Shown here: in pieces, positions 14,601-19,526 of the stretch | Layout of the letters: every line of letters begins with the position of its first letter | Position numbering within the stretch: the first letter of the stretch is position 1 | NCBI GenBank assembly: GCA_035507915.1 | Contig: DATJNS010000179.1 | Coordinates: 1-19,526 of the forward strand | Direction: 5' to 3' | Source: JACQAI01 sp035507915 | Lineage (GTDB): Bacteria > Pseudomonadota > Alphaproteobacteria > Elsterales > Elsteraceae | DNA: 19,526 nucleotides | The notes under the pieces: model-generated | Told to the model about the DNA's origin: nothing | Seen by the model: only the letters and a program-made list of their open reading frames with translations | The model's database searches: none | Translations under genes and position numbers: made by a program

Positions 14601-16401
14601 GGCCGCCCGGCACGTCGCCGAGCAGGCCAATCTCGGCAAGTCGCGCTTCCTCGCGGCCGCCAGCCACGACTTGCGTCAGCCGCTGCAGACCCTCAGTCTG
14701 CTGCAGGGGATTCTCGCCAAGCGGATGAAGGACGAGGGCGGCGCCAAGCTGATCGCCAAGCTCGAGGAGACGCTTGGCGCGATGTCCGGCATGCTGAATA
14801 CGCTGCTCGACATCAATCAGCTCGAGGCCGGGACCGTGCGTCCGGAGATCGTCGAATTCCGGATCGACGGTTTGCTCGACCGTCTCAAGACGGAGTTCAC
14901 CTACCACACCGCGGCGAAGGGCATCAGTTGGCACGTGGTCGACAGCGGTCTGACGATCCGCAGCGATCCGCGCCTGCTCGAGCAAACGCTGCGCAACCTG
15001 TTGGCGAACGCGGTCAAATATACCGAGCAGGGCAAGGTTCTGCTCGGCTGTCGCCGACGCGGCGACGACAAGGTGCGCATCGAGGTGTGGGACACCGGCA
15101 TCGGCATTCCCGCGGGGCAGCTGAAGGCGATTTTCGAGGAGTTCCATCAGCTCGACAACGCCGCCCGGGAGCGCAGCCGCGGCCTCGGTCTGGGTCTCTC
15201 CATCGTGCAGCGCATCAGCGACTTACTGGGTCACACCATCGACGTCCGATCCTGGCTCGACCGCGGGTCGGTGTTCGCCATCGAGGTAGGGCGCGGTGCC
15301 GACAAGCAGCGCCTGCCGATTCAGGCGAGCTCGACGGAGGCGGCGGCCATGTCGGCCGGCGCGGTCCTCATCATCGAGGACGACCCGGCGGTCCGCGAGA
15401 TGCTCGGGCTCCTGTTGGAAGGCGAGGGACTGCGGACGACCGCGGTGATCGGCACCAACGCGGCGCTCGCGCTGGCGGCGCGGCGGACATTCGTGCCCGA
15501 CGTCATCATCGCCGACTACAATCTGCCGGGAGACCTGACCGGGGCTGAAGTCATCGCGCGGCTGCGCGAGTCGCTGCGCAGCCAGATCCCGGCCATCATC
15601 CTGACCGGCGACATCTCGAGCGACACGTTGCGCAAGATCGCCCATGCCGGGTGCGTGTATCTCAGCAAGCCCGCCACCGCCGACACGCTGACCCAGCACA
15701 TCCACGGTCTCATCGCCGCCAAGCGCGAGCAACCGAGCATTCGTGAGAGCGCGCCGTCCGGGGCCCGATCCGCCATTGGCAACGGGCACACGGTGTTCGT
15801 GGTCGACGACGACCGTCTGGTGCTCGACGACCTGCAAAGGCTGCTTCGGGACCATGGCCATGCGGCCGAGGTTTATGCCAGCGGCGAGGCGTTCCTCGCG
15901 GCCGACCGACCGGACCGCAAAGGTTGCCTGGTGGTCGATGCCATCATGCCGGGCATGGGCGGGATCGCATTGTTGGAGCGCCTGCGGGCCGGCAACCGCG
16001 GTCTGCCGGCGATCATGATCACCGGTCAGGGCGACATAACGATGGCGGTCCAGGCGATGAAAGTCGGCGCCGCGGATTTCCTGGAAAAACCCATCCATTC
16101 CGACGAGCTGCTGGCGAGCATCGAGCGCGCGCTCGATGAGATGCGCGACTCCACGCAGCTCGCGGTTCGGCGCAACACGGCAGCCGAACGCATCGGCCGG
16201 CTGACACCGCGCGAGCGCGACGTCCTGGACCTGGTCGTCCAGGGACGCCCGAACAAGATCATCGCCGACGACCTCGGCATCAGCCAACGGACGGTCGAGA
16301 ATCATCGCGCCGCGGTGATGAAGCGGACCGGCGTGACCTCGCTGCCCGACCTGATCCGCCTCGTCATGGCGGCGGCCGATGGCCCGCCCGCGGTGCCCTG
16401 A
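11632..16401 (+). CDS. CheB-CheR-PAS hybrid histidine kinase fused to a REC-LuxR response regulator
   Basis: One 1589-residue polypeptide. Domains in order: CheB methylesterase (about 30-215; S40 in GASAGGLEAL, H67 in QHLDP, D159 in GTGADG); CheR N-terminal and SAM methyltransferase (about 235-500; NVTRFFRD 299-306, DAGCSTGEE 335-343, CCRNVLIYL 438-446); a PAS-like region (540-645); a heptad coiled coil (664-740, repeated NEEL units); PAS (745-855) and PAS (865-985); HisKA with H1012 (ASHDLRQPLQ); HATPase (DTGIGI 1154-1159, GLGLGLS 1184-1190); receiver 1 (D1250/D1251, D1295, K1346); receiver 2 (D1392-1394, D1436, K1486); and a LuxR/FixJ HTH (about 1519-1582). All key residues are intact. It lacks membrane segments, so it is cytoplasmic. 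AGGA is 7 bases before the ATG. No chemoreceptor or che genes are nearby. The asmA gene follows 30 bp later. Confidence 0.93.
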   Translation: MHKAKQPMTIKRRASPRAAAARRAAPAQRRDLLVVGVGASAGGLEALNKLFDALPSDTGMAFVLIQHLDPTHRSMMVGLLAARTAMTVLEAADGMPVERDHVYVIPPGAYLAIRDGALWLTTPRERHGARLPFDFFLRSLAEDRGARAVCAVLSGTGADGSIGLLAVHDKGGLVIAQDPQDAASDGMPRSAIKTGVVDFVLPVAEIPAALVKYGQQARPEPVPASPASGHGTDAGLAEIVDLLCQHSSHDFALHKEGTLRRQIERRMATASIKDIGVYLNALRKNPNEIDLLAKDMLINVTRFFRDERAFEVLAETVVPELIRRQPLNQPIRIWDAGCSTGEETYSLAMLFLEEIATAKRNVKLKVFASDIDQDAVAIARNGLYPASIQKDVSPTRLARFFVKEGKSYRVTRELRETVVFTTQDLLADAPFSRLDFVCCRNVLIYLRPEVQEKVLSLFHFALREGGVLVLGSSEAINHPGDRFEAISKKQRIFRHIGLSRPGEVEFPIAPGEGQRTTRSSDRGAEAAAPRAKVGDLAQRALLDAYAPASVLINARHEALYFFGPIDRYLKIAVGEASRDLFAMARDGLRTKLRMATRQVVRQRTRVVVDGAQIDRDGRTVAVSVSAQPIDAAGEAFLLVSFADEPARAKHPKQQSGAKDAPHVIELGEELEATRKELESAIRDLEISNDELTATNEEAMSVNEELQSTNEELEISKEELQSLNEELTALNSQLNETVEVQRATANDLQNTMNSADIAMLFLDANLEIRLFTPAAKSMFSVIASDIGRPLADLARLSDDTHLLADARMVLVNHVPASREVEAGDGAWYTRRILPYRAQDGRVEGVVVTFADISERRSAERAVEAARTYSDSIINTIRQPLVVLDDAFRVISASRSFYRAFAIEPGETVGRQLDAIDDGRLNVATVRSFLDRLRLGEAVIEDHEVDVELPPQGMRSMLLGALEIRDDPKTPRRILVTIDDVTERNKVSGALVAARHVAEQANLGKSRFLAAASHDLRQPLQTLSLLQGILAKRMKDEGGAKLIAKLEETLGAMSGMLNTLLDINQLEAGTVRPEIVEFRIDGLLDRLKTEFTYHTAAKGISWHVVDSGLTIRSDPRLLEQTLRNLLANAVKYTEQGKVLLGCRRRGDDKVRIEVWDTGIGIPAGQLKAIFEEFHQLDNAARERSRGLGLGLSIVQRISDLLGHTIDVRSWLDRGSVFAIEVGRGADKQRLPIQASSTEAAAMSAGAVLIIEDDPAVREMLGLLLEGEGLRTTAVIGTNAALALAARRTFVPDVIIADYNLPGDLTGAEVIARLRESLRSQIPAIILTGDISSDTLRKIAHAGCVYLSKPATADTLTQHIHGLIAAKREQPSIRESAPSGARSAIGNGHTVFVVDDDRLVLDDLQRLLRDHGHAAEVYASGEAFLAADRPDRKGCLVVDAIMPGMGGIALLERLRAGNRGLPAIMITGQGDITMAVQAMKVGAADFLEKPIHSDELLASIERALDEMRDSTQLAVRRNTAAERIGRLTPRERDVLDLVVQGRPNKIIADDLGISQRTVENHRAAVMKRTGVTSLPDLIRLVMAAADGPPAVP

Positions 16402-16431
16402 GGACAACCTTTCCCGGGAGACGGCGGCAGC

Positions 16432-18429
16432 ATGCGCCTGAGAACCATCCTCCTCGGCGGGCTCGGCGTCGGCGTCGTGGTGGTCATCGCCGCGGTGGTC
16501 GTGCTGAGCAGCATGGATTTCGGCAAGTACAAGGGCTTGCTCGTCGAGCGGGTGGAGCAGGCGACGGGGCGGAAGCTCGCGATTGCCGGAAACCTGAAGC
16601 TTTCGCTCTTTCCGGTGCCGGGCCTGACCGTCAAAGACGTCAGTTTCGCCAACGCGGATTGGGGATCGCGGCCCGAGATGGCGAAGCTCGGCGAGCTCTC
16701 CGCCCATGTCGAGCTGCTGCCGCTGATTTTCGGCGGCAAGCTCGACATCACCGGCGTGCTGCTGAAAGACGTCGACCTGCTGCTCGAGACCGATGGCAAG
16801 GGCCGCGGCAACTGGGAGTTCGGCGCGCTGGCTCCCGCCCAAACGGGATCGCCGGCCGAAGCGGCGGCCCAGCGAACCAGCGCGTTCGAGATGCCGAGCT
16901 TCGACAATATCCAGCTGCAGAACGTCCTCGTCGCCTATCGCGACGGTCGGACCGGCAAAACCACGACGGCGACGTTGACCGAGCTCTCGACCTCGGGCTC
17001 GTTCAGCGGGCCGATGCAGGTGAAGGCCGCGGCCATCGTCCAGGGCATACCGGTGCGGACGACGGCCACCGTCGGCGCCCTGGCGACCCTGACGAGCCGC
17101 GGCCAGCCATATCCGATCCAAGCCGAGATCGACGTGGCGGGTGCGACGGTGACGTTGAATGGCAGCGCCAGCGATCCCCTCGCCGGGCGGGGTCTCAACG
17201 GCAAGGTTACGGCGGACGGCGCGGATCTCGCGGCCGTCGGCGCGCTCATCGGCGCGTCGCTGCCGGCGAAACCCTACCACCTGGCAGCAACGCTATCCGG
17301 CGATGCCGGCCGGACGATCGTGCTGAAGGCCCTGCAAGGCAGCCTCGGCGCGAGCGCCTTCAGCGGCGACGCGACCCTCGTTTCGAGCGGCCCACGACCC
17401 AAAGTCGCTGCGACCCTCGATGCGCCGCGCGTCGACCTGACCGAGTTTCCGATGGCAAAACCTGGCGCCAAGCCGACGGATGACGACCGCATCTTCTCCA
17501 GGGCTCCGTTGCCGCTGGAGGCGCTCCGCGCCGTCGACGCGGATGTGACGTTGCGTGTTGGCGCGCTCAAGACCGAACGCCTGACTCTGGAGAACCTCAC
17601 GGCGCACGTCACCCTCGACGATCGCGATCTCAGGATCAGGCCGTTCGGTGTCGACCTCGCGGGGAGCCATGTCACCGGCGGCATCGAGCTCTCCGGGCGG
17701 CAGGCGCCGGCGACGCTCGCGCTCGATCTGGACGGGAAGCAGGTCGATGTCGGCAAGCTTCTGGCGCTGGTCTCGGGCCAAAATCTCCTCGAGGCGAGGG
17801 GCGACGTCGCTGTCGCGGTCCGTGGCGCCGGCGATTCCGTCCACGCCATCGCGACCTCGCTCGATGGCACGTCGAGCCTGGTGGTCGGTCGCGGCGTCAT
17901 CAAGAGCCGCTACGCCGACCTGATCGGTGCCGACCTGTTCCGCGAGGCGTTCGCCTGGGCCCAAGGCCGGAAGGACACCAGGCTGAACTGTCTCGTGACC
18001 CGCTTCGACATCCAGAAGGGCATCGCGACCTCGCGCGGCATGCTGATGGATACCGACGCCGTGTCGATGCTGGGCGAGGGCACGGTCGATCTCGGCTCGG
18101 AGCGTCTCGATATCGAACTCACGCCGCGCCCGAAGGATGCCAGCCTGCTCAACCTCGCGACGCCGATCGACATCGGCGGTACGTTCGAGCACCCGACCGT
18201 GCAGCCGAACAAGGCGGCCGTGGCAAAGCAGGTCGCGGTCGGGGTGGCGAGCGTGCTGAATCCGCTGATCGTGGTCGGATCGCTCGTGCTCGACAACACC
18301 GGTGGCAGAAACAAGAACCCCTGCGTCGCGGCGCTCGAAGGCGGCAAGAGCTCGGCGAAACCGAACGAGGGTGGCGTCAGCGGCGCCGTCAAAGACCTCG
18401 GCCGCGCGATCGACCGCATTTTCAAGTGA
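16432..18429 (+). CDS. AsmA family protein
   Basis: A 665-residue protein with one N-terminal membrane anchor (residues about 5-27, LLGGLGVGVVVVIAAVVVLS) and a long repetitive beta-rich body. The AsmA N-terminal signature is clear: YKGLLVERVEQATGRKLAIA, then LSLFPVPGLTVKDVSFANAD and LDITGVLLKDVDLLLE. The C-terminal AsmA_2-like part includes RGVIKSRYADLIGADLFREA, FDIQKGIATSRGMLMDTDAV and LTPRPKDASLLNLATPIDIG. AsmA proteins are inner-membrane-anchored, related to bridge-like lipid transfer proteins, and affect outer-membrane lipid and porin assembly. The ATG has GGGAG about 12 bases upstream. It lies 30 bp after the giant kinase gene and may be co-transcribed with it. No clear terminator was seen after its stop. 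Confidence 0.9.
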   Translation: MRLRTILLGGLGVGVVVVIAAVVVLSSMDFGKYKGLLVERVEQATGRKLAIAGNLKLSLFPVPGLTVKDVSFANADWGSRPEMAKLGELSAHVELLPLIFGGKLDITGVLLKDVDLLLETDGKGRGNWEFGALAPAQTGSPAEAAAQRTSAFEMPSFDNIQLQNVLVAYRDGRTGKTTTATLTELSTSGSFSGPMQVKAAAIVQGIPVRTTATVGALATLTSRGQPYPIQAEIDVAGATVTLNGSASDPLAGRGLNGKVTADGADLAAVGALIGASLPAKPYHLAATLSGDAGRTIVLKALQGSLGASAFSGDATLVSSGPRPKVAATLDAPRVDLTEFPMAKPGAKPTDDDRIFSRAPLPLEALRAVDADVTLRVGALKTERLTLENLTAHVTLDDRDLRIRPFGVDLAGSHVTGGIELSGRQAPATLALDLDGKQVDVGKLLALVSGQNLLEARGDVAVAVRGAGDSVHAIATSLDGTSSLVVGRGVIKSRYADLIGADLFREAFAWAQGRKDTRLNCLVTRFDIQKGIATSRGMLMDTDAVSMLGEGTVDLGSERLDIELTPRPKDASLLNLATPIDIGGTFEHPTVQPNKAAVAKQVAVGVASVLNPLIVVGSLVLDNTGGRNKNPCVAALEGGKSSAKPNEGGVSGAVKDLGRAIDRIFK

Positions 18430-18535
18430 TACGGGAGCCATCGCGCAACAGAGCTTCGCCGCTCCTCGCGCGCCGGCATGGGCGGAATGGCAGCGCGGTG
18501 CGTTACTGCGCCGCCTCTTCGTCGTGCTCGGCGGA

Positions 18536-18688
18536 TCAGGGTGTGTGCTTGTCGGCGCTGTGCTCGAGGGCCTGACCGGTCTTGGAGATGTCCTCGCCGG
18601 CACCCGACACGGTGTGACAGGCGCCGAGGAGCGGTGCGCCCAGGAGCGCGAGCAGGGTGAGGATCAACATCGTCGTTCTCTTGAACAT
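18536..18688 (-). CDS. Entericidin-like small lipoprotein
   Basis: A 50-residue lipoprotein, MFKRTTMLILTLLALLGAPL then LGAC (Cys24 lipobox) and a short mature part HTVSGAGEDISKTGQALEHS ending ADKHTP. The C-xTV-x-GxGxDIxxxGxAIxxxA pattern is that of the entericidin EcnA/EcnB family, stationary-phase membrane lipoproteins. In enteric bacteria EcnA and EcnB act as an antidote/toxin pair; only one member is seen here, as is common in alphaproteobacteria. It lies 108 bp after the DUF3309 gene on the same strand and may share its promoter. The ribosome binding site is weak (AGGCAG). Confidence 0.82.
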   Translation of the reverse strand: MFKRTTMLILTLLALLGAPLLGACHTVSGAGEDISKTGQALEHSADKHTP

Positions 18689-18796
18689 GACACTGCCTAT
18701 GGCTGAGTGGTTTCGGGATCCGCGCCGGATGACGAACGCGTTCGCCCATTCCGGATCGGGTTGGCGCTCGTCTGGGACGACCGGTGATGCTCCGGG

Positions 18797-18955
18797 TCAA
18801 ATCCGTTGCGTGAGGACCAAGATGACGACGACGAGCAGAGCGATGCCGAGTGCACCGCTCGGGTAGTAACCCCAGTTTGCACTGTGCCGCCATCTCGGTA
18901 AGGCGCCGACCAGGAACACGATCAGGATGACGAAAAGAATGGTACCGACACTCAT
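18797..18955 (-). CDS. DUF3309 family small membrane protein
   Basis: A 52-residue protein with two hydrophobic segments: TILFVILIVFLVGALP at residues 5-20 and ALGIALLVVVILVLTQ at 35-50, joined by RWRHSANWGYYPSG. The LPxWxxSxxWGYYPSG-type linker is the mark of the DUF3309 family, small inner-membrane proteins of unknown role that are common in proteobacteria. A GAGGAG stretch lies 9 bases before the ATG. Element copy 7 is 104 bp upstream and points to it. The entericidin-like gene follows on the same strand. Confidence 0.85.
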   Translation of the reverse strand: MSVGTILFVILIVFLVGALPRWRHSANWGYYPSGALGIALLVVVILVLTQRI

Positions 18956-19059
18956 GGCATAATCTCCTCAGATCGACGGCTTCCGCCATATGGTCGGCGG
19001 TGTCATGGCGCGTGTCGCAATCGTCGATCACCATATCGTTCGGTTGGTCCGCGATTGCG

Positions 19060-19077
19060 AGACTCGGAAACTACTCA
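19060..19077 (-). promoter_or_regulatory. Repeated 18-bp element, copy 7 (upstream of DUF3309)
   Basis: Read on the minus strand: TGAGTAGTTTCCGAGTCT, a perfect match to the consensus with T at the free position. It points towards the DUF3309 gene, 104 bp before its ATG, and lies just beyond the terminator of the next gene upstream. Confidence 0.7.
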
Positions 19078-19102
19078 GCTCCGCAGCCGACACCTGCGAA
19101 TG

Positions 19103-19127
19103 AAAAAGGCCGGCATCGCTGCCGGCC
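19103..19127 (-). terminator. Rho-independent terminator of the secreted Gly/Tyr-rich protein gene
   Basis: A perfect 8-bp stem GGCCGGCA / TGCCGGCC with a 4-base loop (19108-19127). Read on the minus strand it is followed by five T residues (19107-19103). It lies 44 bp after the stop of the gene at 19172-19471 and separates that gene from the DUF3309 unit. Confidence 0.8.
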
Positions 19128-19171
19128 GTTTCCCATGTCGATCAAGTCGACATCGAGCGGCGGAATGACGC

Positions 19172-19471
19172 TCAGCGAATGTTCACGTTGATGCCCGGCA
19201 GGGTGACGCCGATGCCGGAGCCGTAATATACGGCTGGCGGGGGCGCGTAATAAGCGCCGCCGTAGACCACCGGCGGGGCGCGATAATAGCCGCCGGTCCA
19301 GTTGCCGTTTTCACGGTGGTTGTCCTGGCGACCCCACCCGCCGCGGTGATCCCGATCTTCCGCGCCTGCAGTGCCGATACCGGCGCCGAGGACGAGAAAA
19401 ACGGAGATGGCAAGTCCTGCCGCGAGCTTCGCCGACAGGCGGCGTTTCGATGTGGTGTCAATGCAGGTCAT
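19172..19471 (-). CDS. Secreted Gly/Tyr/Pro-rich small protein of unknown function
   Basis: A 99-residue protein with a cleavable signal peptide: basic KRRLSAKLAAG, hydrophobic LAISVFLVLGAGIGTAGA, with likely cleavage after AGA near residue 37. The mature part is low in complexity: charged GGWGRQDNHRENGNWTGGYY, then APPVVYGGAYYAPPPAVYYG and a final GIGVTLPGINVNIR. Such Tyr/Gly/Pro-rich exported proteins are common in alphaproteobacteria and have no assigned role; a surface or periplasmic location is likely. AGGAGG lies about 5 bases before the ATG. It has its own sigma70-like promoter and rho-independent terminator, so it is monocistronic, and it lacks the 18-bp element within the visible upstream sequence. 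Confidence 0.75.
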   Translation of the reverse strand: MTCIDTTSKRRLSAKLAAGLAISVFLVLGAGIGTAGAEDRDHRGGWGRQDNHRENGNWTGGYYRAPPVVYGGAYYAPPPAVYYGSGIGVTLPGINVNIR

Positions 19472-19494
19472 AGCGACCTCCTGTGATGAGCGCC

Positions 19495-19523
19495 GTGTTA
19501 CGGTCGCGGAGCGCGATCGTCAA
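19495..19523 (-). promoter_or_regulatory. Putative sigma70-like promoter
   Basis: On the minus strand, TTGACG (19523-19518) and TAACAC (19500-19495) are separated by 17 bp. The -35 is near consensus; the -10 is weak. The expected transcript start is about 17 bp before the ATG at 19471, leaving room for the strong AGGAGG ribosome binding site. Confidence 0.42.
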
Positions 19524-19526
19524 TCG

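Noticed and set aside
18704..18718. TGAGTGGTTTCGGGA, resembling the repeated element (11 of 15 bases)
   Set aside because: It has four mismatches, including two in the otherwise constant CCGAG part, and it points away from the entericidin gene it would serve. Probably chance.
18733..18744. Perfect 12-bp palindrome CGAACGCGTTCG between DUF3309 and entericidin genes
   Set aside because: Single occurrence in a GC-rich gap with no second copy or recognisable operator pattern; could be chance.
3784..19077. EcfG general-stress promoters (GGAAC, about 16-17 bp, GTT) upstream of the stress-type genes
   Set aside because: Looked for by eye in the upstream regions of the BON, DUF883, DUF3309 and entericidin genes and not found in the right orientation and spacing. 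The GGAAAC inside the repeated element reads away from the genes, so it is not a -35 for them.

Overview
This is a GC-rich (roughly two-thirds G+C) chromosomal window, most likely from an alphaproteobacterium of the Rhizobiales/Rhodospirillales type. The gene content supports this: a histone-deacetylase-like gene, xseB, ispA and tlyA in one run, several small alphaproteobacterial envelope/stress families (DUF883, DUF3309, entericidin, BON lipoprotein), and a giant CheB/CheR hybrid kinase. I cannot name a genus. No tRNA, rRNA, CRISPR array, transposase or phage gene was seen.

Layout. Positions 1-770 hold the 5' part of an FAD-dependent oxidoreductase on the minus strand, which runs off the left edge. 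Diverging from it is a tight plus-strand run (872-3783): HDAC-family deacetylase, xseB, ispA and a TlyA-type rRNA methyltransferase. The dxs gene that often sits between ispA and tlyA is absent. A BON-domain lipoprotein follows (3971-4285). It converges on a minus-strand operon (7046 down to 4307) of fatty acid desaturase, a Tat-type DUF6134 protein and an orphan TAXI substrate-binding lipoprotein. Further minus-strand units are a three-gene small-protein operon including a DUF883/ElaB-like membrane protein (8460-7363), an orphan mlaC (9244-8612), and a pair made of a degenerate zinc alcohol dehydrogenase and 3-hydroxybutyrate dehydrogenase (11083-9380). On the plus strand come a 49-residue basic protein (11379-11528), a 1589-residue CheB-CheR-PAS-kinase-REC-REC-LuxR polypeptide (11632-16401) and an AsmA-family protein (16432-18429). 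The right end carries minus-strand small genes: an entericidin-like lipoprotein, a DUF3309 membrane peptide, and a secreted Gly/Tyr/Pro-rich protein with its own terminator and sigma70-like promoter.

The most striking signal is an 18-bp element, consensus TGAGTAGTTTCCGAGNCT, found seven times and only between genes. Every copy points in the same direction relative to the gene it precedes, about 55-125 bp before the start codon. It marks the BON lipoprotein, the desaturase operon, the DUF883 operon, mlaC, the ADH/HBDH pair, the 49-residue protein and the DUF3309/entericidin pair. It is absent from the housekeeping run, the giant kinase and asmA. The simplest reading is a shared promoter or operator that ties lipid remodelling, outer-membrane maintenance and small stress proteins into one regulon. 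The sequence alone does not identify the regulator. The giant kinase lies next to this block, but nothing in the sequence links it directly to the element.
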